Of a DNA stretch of 64,000 bases, positions 34,414 through 45,875 are shown in pieces. The DNA is taken from contig JAVXUO010002581.1 in the NCBI GenBank assembly GCA_033065855.1, positions 992,001-1,056,000 on the forward strand, in the 5' to 3' direction. The notes beneath the pieces were generated by a model, which ran no database searches, was not told where the DNA came from, and was given only the letters and a program-made list of their open reading frames with translations. The stretch's first letter is position 1, and every line of letters begins with the position of its first letter. Made by a program: the position numbers and the translations under genes. Source of the DNA: Escallonia rubra (taxonomy: Eukaryota > Streptophyta > Magnoliopsida > Escalloniales > Escalloniaceae).

Positions 34414-34734
34414 CTTAATAATCCATTTTTAATATTTTATTACTTATGTATCCCATTTTGAACCTTATTTACCTATCTAACTCACTTTTAAAAATCGTAC
34501 TTCCAAACAGAGATTTTAAGGGAAGAAAACGTGGTTTGAAACCACGTTTTCAAAAGAAATCTTGGTTCCTAACAGAGATTTCATATTTGGCACATTAAAA
34601 GCGTGGTTTCAAATTACGTTTTCTTCATTGAAATCTCTGTTTGAAATCACGATTTTTAAAAGTGGAGTAGATAAGTAAATAAAATTCAAAATGAGATAAA
34701 AAAAATAATTAAGTATTAAAAATAAATTATTAAG
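34414..34734. mobile_element. 321-bp foldback MITE
   Basis: The whole element folds on itself. The left arm from CTTAATAAT (34414) through 'ttttgaaccttatttac' and 'aaacagagattt' matches the reverse complement of the right arm ending ATTATTAAG (34734) for about 110 bp. The centre contains the near-perfect palindrome AAACGTGGTTTGAAACCACG (about 34528). It encodes nothing. No clear target duplication was found, so the superfamily is not assigned. Confidence 0.75.
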
Positions 34735-35920
34735 GGCAAAAATTCATTAAATAGGCCCCTGAAATCTTCAAAAGTGTCTCGAGAATCAATCTATGTTAAA
34801 CTTAGAACACGATTATGAAACGTATCTTGAATGACCGTCACATCAATCAAGAGACTACGTGGAAACAAGTGCTCAATTACACAGGAAACAAGACAAAGTA
34901 AAAAAGGAGCATATTCTGGAGGCAAATGATTATCCTCGAAATGGACACAAGGCTGGATAGTTTAAAGAATAGTTGTCAAGGTATTAACTAAATTCACCTC
35001 CGGTGATAACAAGTAGCAGCAAGTTCACTTCTTTTGCTTTATAATTTTTCTCTTCTCAACGGAGTATGTTTTTGGGTTGAAAGTTAAGATTCAACGTTGT
35101 GTTAGAGTCATGCCTACTACTTTATTTCCTAATCTCACCAATTTGTCGTAATTTGGTTTTTTCGTAAATCTGATCAAAGTTCTCTATTCTAATCATCTTA
35201 AAATTTTGATTTTTTGATTATTAAGATCAAGGTTCTCTCTTCTCGTAATCTTGTCTTCTTGTAACTCCGATTAATGTTCTTGGCCTTTACTTAACTCTGT
35301 ATTACACGAGAGGACATGTTTCAAGAGATTACATGCATCTAACATCGATTATGAATAAGCAGTTAGTTTCCGGAGACAATGGGAGGCATTTGAAATCCAT
35401 CACACTTGCATTCCCTATGTTGCAATCAAAGCAAAAGTCTGTCATCCCAGACCACCATATTAGAAAGTAACTCAAAGCTCCAAGGCCAGTAGAAAATGGG
35501 GCCAACTTCATGCAAACATATATAATTTCCACTTTCGTCTTCAATGTTACATGTTCCTTAAAGACCGAGACTCACTGTCACAGAGCTTCCTAGCCTAGAA
35601 GACTGTTTTCACAGGAGTTCACCATACTGTAGTGTAAAAACGAAGGTGCCCAAATTGATTGCATGACTAGAGCTGCAAAAAGATCAGAGAGCATGGTCCA
35701 AACGAGACTATCAGAGTCAGGGACACGAAGCAACTTCACCGCAATCAAAGGGTTAAGGTGGTGATGGATGGAGGGGGACCCAACACTGGACCGAGAAGTA
35801 GCGAGAGGTGGGACCCAGAGGGACATCATAGTCACATGCACAGCAAATAGATCGGGGGGGGGGGGTCATCTCCCACAATGCTCACAAGTATCCTATGAGA
35901 GCTCCCATTCCCTCTGCCCT
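34735..35920. other. Upstream region of the XYL1-like gene
   Basis: Proximal promoter and intergenic DNA. It contains a G-run at about 35855 and a CT/CA-rich section near the TATA box. Frames on the minus strand (35329-35841) have no domain and are rejected as genes. Confidence 0.4.
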
Positions 35921-35926
35921 TATATA
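35921..35926 (+). promoter_or_regulatory. TATA box of the XYL1-like gene
   Basis: TATATA sits 81 bases before the ATG at 36007, in CCTTATATACAAAC. Transcription would start near 35950, giving a leader of about 55 bases without an upstream ATG. Confidence 0.65.
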
Positions 35927-36006
35927 CAAACAGTCATCGACCAAACAGCCAAACGCCCTGTGGCCAAGTGCCCTCACTTGTCTGTCCATCACTTCTCACC
36001 ACCATC

Positions 36007-39000
36007 ATGCCCTCCTCTCATCCGTTATTATGCTCCTTGGGGCTTCTTTTTCTTGTGCTCCTTCAAGGTAGTAATAGCAATGGAGCTTCGACCATTCCGG
36101 CCAAGATTGGCAAGGGCTACCGTCTGATATCCATTGAGGAGTCCCCTGATGGAGGCATTGTGGGGCACCTCCAAATCAAGCAGAAAAACAGCATCTACGG
36201 CCCTGATATCCCCCTTTTGCAGCTCTATGTCAAGTGAGTCCCAAACGCTTCCATTTCTTGCACCTATTTTGTGTATCTACCACTGAGCACATTAAATGTC
36301 ATCAGTAGGAGAAATTATGAGTTGCCCTTTATCGTGGTTAGGTGACACTTCCTAATTATACAAGAAGAAGTACTATATAATAACTTTTGTGCTTTATGGG
36401 TGGTCTGTGACCTAGTGAATAAGGCTCAATAAGTTTCAAGTTTTATGATGAAGCTCTCCTCTCCCCGTGGAGAGGTTATCATTTCGTTTTAAATTAGTCG
36501 ATCATAGGTCGTCATAATTATGGACTAATCCTAATTTTGTGCCCCCAAAACATTTTTGCTACCACTTGTATGAAGGAGCTTTGCTTTCTAAAATCCAACG
36601 CTCAAATGGTCCCGGTATAGATAATGATATGTGGTTATGTTTATCCAGAAAAAGAAAAACCTACTAGCAATAACTAGGCCTAATCAGTGACCTCTGTGTT
36701 ACGGCTCCGATTAGCTACGTAGCGTCGATCATTAGTCATCTTAATTAGGAGCCACTGTCCATCACGAAAACTTCAGGATTAGCCATCAGTCATGTGTTAT
36801 GTTCAATATGCCACATGTAACACGGGCTAAACATATTTTGGTAGAGAATACTAATCTTTTCAAATTTCTACGTCAACACAACGAATTTCAGAGTGTCTTA
36901 AAGTGCTCGGACATGGATTTCCACTTTTCCTAAAACAAGGAAGTGATTATTGATTTTCTTCTAAAAGAAGATCTAATTTGCATCAACATAATTTTTTTGA
37001 AGCTTGCTTAATGGTTCTGAAGAAATTCTTTTTCCCCTCAGGCACGAGACAGAAGATCGATTGAGGGTTCATATAACCGATGCAGAGAAGCAGAGATGGG
37101 AGGTACCATACAACCTCTTACCAAGAGACCAACCACCATCCTTGAAACAAACCATTGGCAGGTCAAGAAAGAACCCAATAACAGCCTCAGAGTACTCGAG
37201 CAGCGAGCTAATATTCAGCTACATACCTGACCCATTTGGCTTTGCAGTGAAAAGAAAATCAAACGGCCAAACCCTTTTCAACTCAAGCGCAGATGAATCA
37301 GACCCATATGGCAGTTTTGTGTTTAAGGACCAGTACCTCGAGATATCCACCAGATTGCCCAAAGATGCCTCACTGTACGGCTTGGGAGAGAACACACAGC
37401 CTCATGGAATTAAGCTCTATCCAAACGACCCTTACACTTTGTACACAACTGATGTGTCAGCTATTAATCTTAACACTGATCTTTATGGGTCACACCCTGT
37501 GTACATGGACCTGAGGAATGTGAACGGGGAGGCCTCGGCCCATGCAGTTTTAATGCTGAACAGTAATGGGATGGATGTGGTTTACAGAGGGAGTTCTTTG
37601 ACGTACAAGGTGATTGGGGGTGTTTTCGACTTTTACTTCTTCCCTGGTCCCTCACCTCTTGATGTTGTTGATCAGTATACTGCCTTTATAGGTCGGCCTG
37701 CTCCAATGCCCTACTGGTCCTTTGGTAAGTTAACTCTTCAATGTCTTTTGGTTTCAATATTTGTCAAAACATATTGCACTGCTGGTACAAGTTTCTGAGC
37801 ACGAAGTACAACCATTTACATGATTGAGTATAAATGACTCTGCCTTAGGTGTGAAGATTTGAAGCCTACCTTCATTACTCTTTGTTTCGTTCATTAGTTA
37901 AATTTACTGGCATGCCTGACTATTCATTTTGGCATTTATCAGGGCAGGTAGTGTTGGTTTTGCCTTTTTCCCTTGGACGCTAAATCTCAATAATGGATCG
38001 AATAAGAAAAAGTGTCATAAAACTGATGGGAAAAAGACAACTTCATCCTGTCACCATCGTACGAGTTCTGATCTTTATCCTGCATTTGCCTTAAAATACG
38101 CGCTTTATGGAGAATTTGGTGTCATATGGCCTACGAGATAAGGTGTTACTTTGCTTTCTCCAAATAAAAGTAGCTTGAAATTTGAATAAAGAAGTGAAAC
38201 TTTTCAATAGTGCAGCCAACAGAAGCCGTGACTTGGTTTTCTTTTGGCAGAACGAACATGGATTTCGTATTTGGGAGCAGAGACTACCACATTGGCATAT
38301 AGTTGTACATTATGGAATATTTGGTTGTACATATACGGATATTAGCAACAGGAAAAAGGGTGCCACTGCCATAGGGCATTGTCATTTGTTTGATAGAGGA
38401 AGATAAATTTGAACCACAATTTAACTCTCTGTGACCCGCCAAGATTTAGATTTTGTCTTTTGGGTACCATTCAGGTTCCATCGTTGTCAGATGTAGCTGT
38501 TAAAACAGTGGAAAGCGCTATTGCTAAACAGCTGTCCACTTGTCTTTGTTGTTAGGTTCTTGACAACACGGTTTTTAGCTGCAATGCAGTGCAAGTAGAG
38601 CTCTTGTTTGATTAATAATCATGTATATGTCCTTGTGCAAAAGTGATTAGGAAATCTACTGGAAAGGCTTGCGTGTTATTTAGCTCAGTATAACTAATGC
38701 TGTTTCATTGTCCTATTCTTGGGTAGTTCTGTGTTTATTTGCATGGCATTAGAAGCAACTATCCTGATGATTACACTGATGAGAGAATGTTAGCCATGGC
38801 CCTTGTGAACATATTTATATCGTTAATGCATTGATTGGCCGGATGCATGCGGGGCTCTGTAACTTGTGGCAATGTGGGATAGTGAAGATGTTCTGTCCAG
38901 ATATTGCTAAATTGTGGGTAGAAGAGCTGGTCGGCTGGTCCCCCATGTGATTACTTATTTTTGTCAAGTTTGAGCAAACAAAGTTTTTCTTGATATCTAT

Positions 39001-42000
39001 CCGGATCCAGAAACAACTTGTGAGTTTTGAGTGAACAAAGATCTTTGTTCTCATATGTGGTTCTCCAAAATTATTTTAGGCCCACATAAAGATGTGTTCA
39101 AATTTAAAAGCTGAAAAGTTTTAAGCTCTTGTTTTCTCCTAATGTTGTCTTATAATCCTTGTAGAAAGCAACAAGTGAACCCTGGACCCCTAGAAAGCAA
39201 TGCCAACCCTTTGCATGTGACATTGCCATTCTGATTATTATCTTCCCTACATGAGCTGTACATTGAACAATAATTAGCCATTCTTAATCACAATGCTGTG
39301 CGTCTGTGCTAACCACCCCCTCTCCCCCGGAGTGGTATTTGTTGCGGTGGGGTGTGGGCAACGGCTCCTCCTTGATGGTTTTAGATGTTTATGAACTTAA
39401 AGCAAGGGCAGTATCATACTCAGTTCTACGTAAATTAATCGGTACCAATATTATACCCAAAAAGAAAACCGTAAAACTAGGAAAGATTTGGTCCAGTGGA
39501 ACAGCAGTAATTATGCTCTAGTAGGAGTCCCTTAGGGACCTTACAGTATCGTGCCAACAGAACGGCCATTTTACCACAGGACAGCTCTCACGATTTTTGC
39601 TTTCATTTAACTTGATTTGATTTGTGAGAGATGCATGTTGCGTTGATCATTGACCTCATTGAATAAAACTTTTGATTGTTTGATCTGATGGTATGTTGTT
39701 AGTGTACTGCTATTGTTAGTACTTGCTAGGGCTCTTGATAAGAGTCAAATTACTAGAAACGTTGTTACAGGAGAGTTTGGGGTGTGATATAATTTTCCAA
39801 TAAAAGGTATCTGAAAGAAAAAAAATATTCTTAGCTATTTCAAATATCTTAATCAGTAAGGATTGCGGTGCCTTTTTAATTTTGTCCAAATAATTATCAC
39901 TCTGCAGTAGTTATGGGAGCTCTGTTTTTGGCTGTCTTACTAGACAAGGACTTGCAATGAACTGATCATAATCTATGTCCGGACAACAACATGAGCTTAT
40001 TTACCATTTGCATTGATCTTCTCTGAAACTGCAAGGAAAAATAATGCGTAAGATTTGATTTTCTATATTTCTGATCTATAAAACCGCCTTCGTACGAGTG
40101 TACAACTACCTGTTCGTCAGGTCAGCCTTATGTTTTCTCGTAAGTCCCATCTCAAGCAATTATATATCAGTCCATATCTGGAGGCTGATTCATTCATAAC
40201 ATGCTGTCATGAGAAATCCAGTAGAATAGGCGTTGGTGATGTTAGAAGTTGGCCCAAGTGTAGTTAATGACTCACAATTCTCTCTCTTCTCTGCTGCTTC
40301 AGGATTCCACCAATGCAGATGGGGTTATCATAACCTTTCCGTAGTTGAAGATGTGGTTGAGAACTACAAGAAGGCAAAAATCCCACTTGATGTGATTTGG
40401 AATGATGATGATCACATGGATGGCCACAAGGACTTCACTCTCAACCAGCAGAACTATCCTCGTGCAAAGCTATTACCTTTCCTGGAGAAAATACACTCCC
40501 AGGGCATGAAGTATATTGTCATCATAGATCCTGGAATTGGTGTTAATTCTACTTATGGTGTCTACCAAAGAGGTCTAGCCAACGATGTTTTCATCAAGTA
40601 CGAGGGTAAGCCTTACCTAGCCCAAGTATGGCCCGGAGCTGTTAACTTCCCCGACTTCCTTAATCCAAAAACTGTTGAATGGTGGGGTGACGAAGTCAAA
40701 CGTTTCCATGAACTTGTCCCTGTTGATGGCTTGTGGATTGACATGAATGAAGCTTCGAATTTCTGTTCTGGGTTGTGCACAATACCTGAGGGGAAGAAAT
40801 GTCCTAGCGTGACTGGTCCTGGTTGGGAATGTTGCTTAGATTGCAAGAATATTACCAAGACAAGATGGGATGACCCTCCTTACAAGATTAATGCTTCAGG
40901 ATCACAGGTCCCAATAGGGTACAAAACCATAGCCACAAGCGCAGTTCATTACAATGGAGTCTTGGAATATGATGCCCATAGTCTTTACGGTTTCTCTCAA
41001 TCTATTGCAACTCACAAGGCGCTTCAGGGGCTTCAGGGCAAGCGACCATTTATACTAACGCGCTCCACGTTTGTTGGTTCCGGCCACTATGCTGCACATT
41101 GGACTGGTGATAATAAGGGCACTTGGGATGATTTGAAGTATTCCATTTCTACAATGTTGAATTTCGGTATATTTGGGGTTCCAATGGTTGGTTCAGACAT
41201 ATGTGGATTCTATCCAGCTCCCACAGAAGAACTTTGCAACCGTTGGATTGAAGTGGGCGCTTTCTACCCCTTCTCAAGGGATCATGCAAATTACTATTCC
41301 CCTAGACAGGAGCTTTATCAGTGGAAGTCAGTAGCTGAGTCTGCTAGAAATGCTCTAGGTATGAGGTATAAGCTCCTTCCGTACCTGTACACATTGTCCT
41401 ACGAGGCTCATATAACGGGAGCCCCCATTGCTCGACCACTCTTCTTCTCATTTCCAAACATCACCGAGCTTTATGGATTGAGCACCCAATTTTTGCTCGG
41501 GAGCAGCCTCATGGTTTCTCCTGTGCTTGACGAGGGTAATACCGAGGTTTCTGCTCTCTTTCCTCCAGGTACTTGGTACAATTTATTTGATATGACACAA
41601 GCCATTGTGTCAGAAGAGCCGCACTACCTCGCTGTGCCAGCACCTTTGCATGCGATCAATGTGCATTTGTATCAAAGTGCCATAATCCCAATGCAGCAAG
41701 GGGGACTGATATCTAAACAAGCAAGAATGACACCATTCAGTCTTGTAGTGACATTCCCAGCAGGGGCTACTGAGGGGGAAGCCAAAGGGAATCTTTTCCT
41801 CGACGAAGATGAGCTTCCTGACATGAAACTTGGGAACGGGTATTCCAGCTACATTGAGTTTTACGCGAATGCAGCCGAGGGAGCGGTCAAGGTGTGGTCA
41901 GAAGTTCAGGAGAGTAAGTTTGCTTTGGAGAAGGGTTGGGTCATTGAGAAGGTAACTGTTTTGGGATTGAATGGGATTGGAGGGGCGTTTGCTGTTGAGG

Positions 42001-42179
42001 TCGATGGAAATGCTGTTGTGGATACTTCCAATGTTGAGATAAGCACGACGGAGCAAATGTTCCCTGAGAAGTTGGAAGGAAAAAATAAGAAGAGGAGTGC
42101 GATGGTGGAGGTTAAAGGGCTGGAATTGCCTGTAGGGAAGAAGTTTGCATTGTCATGGAAAATGGGAATCAAAGGTTGA
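36007..42179 (+). CDS. XYL1: Alpha-xylosidase, glycoside hydrolase family 31 (XYL1-like)
   Basis: Three exons: 36007-36233, 37042-37724 and 40303-42179, total 2787 nt, 928 codons plus TGA. Junctions are AA|GTGAGT...CAG|GC and TTTG|GTAAGT...CAG|GA, and the frame is kept. The protein starts with a signal peptide (hydrophobic residues about 6-20) and is therefore apoplastic. It has the GH31 N-terminal domain ([17 protein letters not shown]) and the (beta/alpha)8 barrel. The nucleophile Asp is about residue 450 in [11 protein letters not shown] and the acid/base Asp about residue 573 in HWTGDN. Near-continuous resemblance to Arabidopsis XYL1 (915 residues), including [17 protein letters not shown] and [11 protein letters not shown], supports alpha-xylosidase rather than alpha-glucosidase. 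The enzyme removes the unsubstituted terminal xylose from xyloglucan oligosaccharides during wall turnover. No lesion is seen, and it appears functional. Confidence 0.95.
36234..37041 (+). other. XYL1-like intron 1
   Basis: 808-bp GT-AG intron with donor GTGAGT and acceptor TTTTTCCCCTCAG. It splits the lysine codon that precedes HETEDRL. AT-rich, with no internal gene seen. Confidence 0.9.
37725..40302 (+). other. XYL1-like intron 2
   Basis: 2.58-kb GT-AG intron with donor GTAAGT and a pyrimidine-rich acceptor TCTCTCTTCTCTGCTGCTTC-AG. It splits the glycine codon of SFG-FHQC. Unusually long beside intron 1. No paired termini or coding relic was recognised, so its size is unexplained. Confidence 0.9.
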
Positions 42180-43063
42180 GGATATAAAGAGGTTCTCTCC
42201 TGTTTTAACATCTGCCTCTAGATTTTGTTTCTTTCAAGAAATCATCATCCTTCAAAAACTATTTGTCTTTTTGATGTGAGGAGATGGGCTAATTCTCTAC
42301 CCATCCTTTTTCATTAGAGGTCAAGAGAATTGAGAGGTAGTTTAAAAAATGAACCAATTTTTCAGGCTGCATAAAGCCTTCAAAGTTCTGGATTTGGTTC
42401 ATGGGCATCACATGGTGAATTTTCTTCTTGATTTCCTGTTCTGCGTTAGGTATGGTACACGAATGTGGTTTACTGTTGCACCAAAAAAAAAGAATGTGGT
42501 TTACTGTCTTGATTTCACATGACAAAGCTATTGCTCATCTCCGATTCATACAGTCGTGTAACAGTTCGAAAATCATGATATTATGCTTGACTTTCTATGA
42601 GCTTCTACCTTCAACCCATCTAAGAGCCAAATGTTCCACCACCCAAGATGCCAAAACTAGACAAACGAAAAGTAAGAATGTAGGTGTCAGCTCGTTCAGC
42701 TAGACCAAATCAAATAAAATAGAACCCGTCCGTAACCAACCCAACTCTTGGCCACACCCAGGAACCTAAAAACAGAACAAACCAGTCACCAGTAGATTCA
42801 TAATGTCACTGTAGAGAAATGGCACCCCCTACCGCAAACTCAGGAGCACAATAGCGATACATCAACCAGGTAGCTTGTCCAGAATTTGAAGAACACGAAA
42901 GATTGAGAAGTCATAGCAACATAGCATAGCACAAGTGTATAACCAGCCCCTCCACCACCAGTCTCCTTAACCTTCTTTCGACAGAAGAACCTCCGGGCCT
43001 TCCCCTCCCCCAGTTCCACCTCTTCGTCCTCTCATTAACACTTTGCTCTCTATGTCCTACCTC
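42180..43063. other. 3' flank of the XYL1-like gene
   Basis: T-rich 3' untranslated region and spacer. No canonical AATAAA stands out in the first 200 bases. A 'gaatgtggtttactgt' word is repeated about 30 bp apart (42463 and 42493). No gene was recognised. Confidence 0.4.
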
Positions 43064-43372
43064 CTTTTTGGATAGCTCCAGAGTGAGTCATACATTCTGA
43101 ATTTTGTACCAACTTTGGAACATCCATACCATTCTTGACAAGAAGCATGTTTTACTACTTGGACAGAAAGTTGAGAACAACATGTGCTGTTGTGACCGAA
43201 ATTCTAATGCGTAACTACAATATGTGCCGTTGTCACATTTTACATCTACGATACGACTTTTTGGACTGTGAATTGACAGTGTAAGTGAGGTAACCGAAAT
43301 TCTAATGGTTAACTCCTTTGGGATAGCTCCAGAGCAAGTCATACATTCTAAATATTGTACCAAGTTTGGAAC
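43064..43372. repeat. 247-bp repeat unit and start of the next (left copy)
   Basis: The unit starts at 43064 with CTCCTTTTTGGATAGCTCC. The next starts about 247 bp later at 43311 and is cut at 43372 by LTR sequence. The first unit shows an uninterrupted 'ttggaacatccatacc', the empty-site form of the junction where the LTRs sit. It is nearly identical to 44373-44650. Confidence 0.85.
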
Positions 43373-43525
43373 TGTTGGAAAATATGTTTGCTTTGTGTAT
43401 ACTTGTGTACAAAATCAGTTTCGAAAATATACTAACATGCAAATATTATACTCACCAAAACAGCAGTAACTAAACCAAATAGAGGCAGCAACAATGTCTA
43501 CGGCAACCACAACAGGGTCCATAAC
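43373..43525. mobile_element. 5' fragment of a TGTTGGAA-type LTR
   Basis: About 150 bases starting TGTTGGAAAATATGTTTGC, nearly identical to the first 150 bases of the solo LTR at 44651. Similarity fades at about 43525, where GC-rich sequence begins. The rest of this LTR copy is missing. Confidence 0.8.
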
Positions 43526-44372
43526 AGCAACGGGGACAGAAGCCACGGCAGAGTAATGGGGATGTCAGCCACGACAGGGACGATGGCGCGGAGCTTCGCG
43601 ACGGCGGTGTTGGGCAGCTGGATGCAGGGTGAAGGCGCCTTCGGTGAGAGATCGGCGACGGGTCGTCGGGCAATTGGATGCAGGGTGAAGGCGCCTTCGG
43701 TGAGAGATCGGCGATGGGTCGTCGGGCAATTGGTTGTCGTTGGGCACTTGAATGGAAATGGCGCTGAGGGCTTGGGCAGTTGGTTGCCGGGGGATGGATC
43801 GTCGGTGGGAAAACGGCGATGGCATCGGGGACTTGGGCAGTTGGTTTCCGGGGGAGGGATCATCGGAGGGAGAACGACGATGGCACCGGGGGCTTGGGCA
43901 GTTGGTTTCCGGGGGAGGGCTCGTCGGAGGGGAACGAAGGTGGCGCCGGGGGCTTGGGCAGTTGGTTTCCGGGGGAGGGATCGTCGGAGGGAGAACGACG
44001 ATGGGCATTTTCTTCTTCGATCTTCGCTCGTTCTAGTTTGAATCGATTTATCAGCCCTATGTTCGATTTTGTTCGTGATTTGTCTTCTTCTTTGTAGATT
44101 TCTTATTTATCTGGTGATTTGTTGTCAAATTTTGGTAGAAAGAGGCAACGGGTTCATTTGAGAGAAGGTGGAGATTAGATTGAATGTTAGGGTTTCACAA
44201 ACCATACAGTGTGTTTATATACAGGGGTATTTAAGTCAATTCGTTGATTCCGTAACGGTTCTTGACGGGTGCAACACATTTTAAACCTCAGGTGTCTTCT
44301 TGCAACTTTTGTAACCACGAGGGTCTTTTTGCAACTGGCCCAAACCACGAGGGTGGTTTTTACAATTTTCCC
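43526..44372. mobile_element. GC-rich block with one MULE-like terminus
   Basis: The right end read in reverse (GGGAAAATTGTAAAAACC, 'gtggtttgggccagttgcaaaaag', 'acacctgaggt', 'gtgttgcacccg') closely follows the terminus of the element at 57805-58878. A matching left terminus is absent, so the block is truncated. On the minus strand a TATATAAACACAC box (about 44212) and a leader-like stretch with 'aaaccctaac' precede GC-rich sequence, as in a captured gene 5' end. Inside are a 56-bp duplication (43625 and 43681) and a 60-61-bp array (43771-44011). Open frames exist on both strands, but no domain is recognisable. Confidence 0.5.
43771..44011. repeat. 60-61-bp tandem array, four units
   Basis: CTTGGGCAGTTGGTT starts at 43771, 43832, 43893 and 43953. 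Units share 'ccgggggagggatcgtcgg' and 'gaacgacgatggc'. The period is not a constant multiple of three, and frames through it are not taken as genes. Confidence 0.88.
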
Positions 44373-44650
44373 TTCTGAATTTTGTACCAACTTTGGAACA
44401 TCCATACCATTCTTGACAAGAAGCATGTTTTACTACTTGGACAGAAAGTTGAGAACAACATGTGCTGTTGTGACCGAAATTCTAATGCGTAACTACAATA
44501 TGTGCCGTTGTCACGTTTTACATCTATGATACGACTTTTTGGACTGTGAATTGACAGTGTAAGTGATGTAACCGAAATTCTAATGGTTAACTCCTTTTGG
44601 ATAGCTCCAGAGCAAGTCATACATTCTAAATATTGTACCAAGTTTGGAAC
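44373..44650. repeat. 247-bp repeat unit and start of the next (right copy)
   Basis: Nearly identical to 43095-43372 (offset 1278), including the word 'ctccttttggatagctcc' that starts the second unit and the junction 'ccaagtttggaac' at the LTR edge. It shows that unit plus LTR start were duplicated together. Confidence 0.85.
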
Positions 44651-45701
44651 TGTTGGAAAATATGTTTGCTTTGTGTATACTTGTGTAGAAAATCAATTTC
44701 GGAAATATACTAACATGCAAATATTAACGTTCCAAAACAGCAGTAACTAAACCAAATAGAAACAGAACTATGTCTAATAACTCACAACAGGAAATCCATA
44801 ACAGCAAATGGAAAGGCCGAGGTGTGAATTTGATTCACTGTCCTTAAGACTTTATTCGTCCCCGCAACGGTGCTAACGGTCTCTTGACGATAGTCTCCCA
44901 GGATAACGGCATTATTCGTCTGAAATAAGAGCACTCCAAATTGCAGACCCGGCGAACCAAAACAACAGCATAACTCTTTCTTACACAGACACAGGAAAAA
45001 TGAAAAACCAAAAGCAGACAGAATTTCGGGATTCAGTTTTAAAATTTCTGTAACTGACTCGTTTTTATACAGTGAAAGTTCACTGGGGGGTGCAACTCTT
45101 CACAGCTGGTTGGAAAGGTTGCAACTTTTCGAAAAAGGCCAAGCCCAAGCCCAAGCCACGGACCGGGACAGGACGGGCGGGGCGCGCGTGTGTGGTGGAC
45201 CTTGGGTCAACCTAGGTCCTCCTTCCTTACAAAACATGGGTACTCCCAAGGGGCCCATCACTGGGGGGTGCAACTCTTCACAGCTGGTTGGAAAGGTTGC
45301 AATTTTTCGAAAAAGGCCAAGCCCATGCCATGGACCGGGACAGGACGGGCGGCGCGTGTGTGTGGTGGACCTTGGGTCAACCTAGGTCCTCCCTCCTTAC
45401 AAAGTATGGGTACTTCCAAGGGGCTTATCCCTTAGCTCAAGGCTAAGCCTTATAAGAAAACAACATTGGATTTATCTCTTCAATGTGAGATATTATTTTC
45501 TCTTCAAGTTGAACCAACAACTTCAACTTCAATTTTCTCATTCACTCCTTGTTTGTTTTAAACTTGTGAATATACTATGATCATCTACTCCAATTAATGA
45601 ACATAAATCAATTTGTTCCTAACCAAATTATGGTTTAAAACTCATTTGAAAATTGAGTCAAAGTTGCTTCTCCACAGAAGGTTTAAAACCCAATTCCAAC
45701 A
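44651..45701 (+). mobile_element. Solo LTR (TGTTGGAA...TTCCAACA), copia-like
   Basis: 1051 bp beginning TGTTGGAA and ending TTCCAACA, a perfect terminal inverted octamer framed by TG...CA. The flanking 5-mers are GGAAC (44646-44650) and TGAAC (45702-45706), a target duplication with one mismatch. Beyond it the disrupted host repeat resumes ('atccataccattcttgac'). A TATAAG box lies near 45451. No internal retrotransposon coding is present, so this is what remains after LTR-LTR recombination. The copia assignment rests on terminal sequence and size only. Confidence 0.85.
45081..45436. repeat. 178-bp tandem duplication inside the solo LTR
   Basis: CACTGGGGGGTGCAACTC starts at 45081 and again at 45259. 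The copies run through 'tggttggaaaggttgcaa', 'aaaaaggccaagccc', 'accttgggtcaacctaggtc' and 'cttacaaa'. The first has an extra short duplication of 'caagcc'. It lies in the U3-like part, upstream of the TATA box, where enhancer duplications are common in LTRs. Confidence 0.9.
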
Positions 45702-45875
45702 TGAACATCCATACCATTCTTGACAAGAAGCATGTTTTACTTGTTGGACAGAGAGTTGAGAACAACATGTGCTGTTGTAACCGAAATTCTAATGGTTAAC
45801 TACAATATGTGCCGTTGTCACATTTTATATTTACGACTTTTTTGGACTGTGAATTGTCGGTGTAAGTGAGGTAAC
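45702..45875. repeat. Third copy of the 247-bp unit (remainder beyond the LTR)
   Basis: Continues from the target duplication with 'catccataccattcttgaca' to 'taagtgaggtaaccg'. It is more diverged than the two copies to the left. Confidence 0.8.

Noticed and set aside
35968..36006. Upstream extension of XYL1 exon 1
   Set aside because: It begins with GTG. The first ATG at 36007 gives a good signal peptide.
43498..44097. Overlapping frames up to 161 codons on both strands
   Set aside because: They follow the 56- and 60-61-bp repeats (proline-rich on one strand, glycine-rich on the other). No domain.
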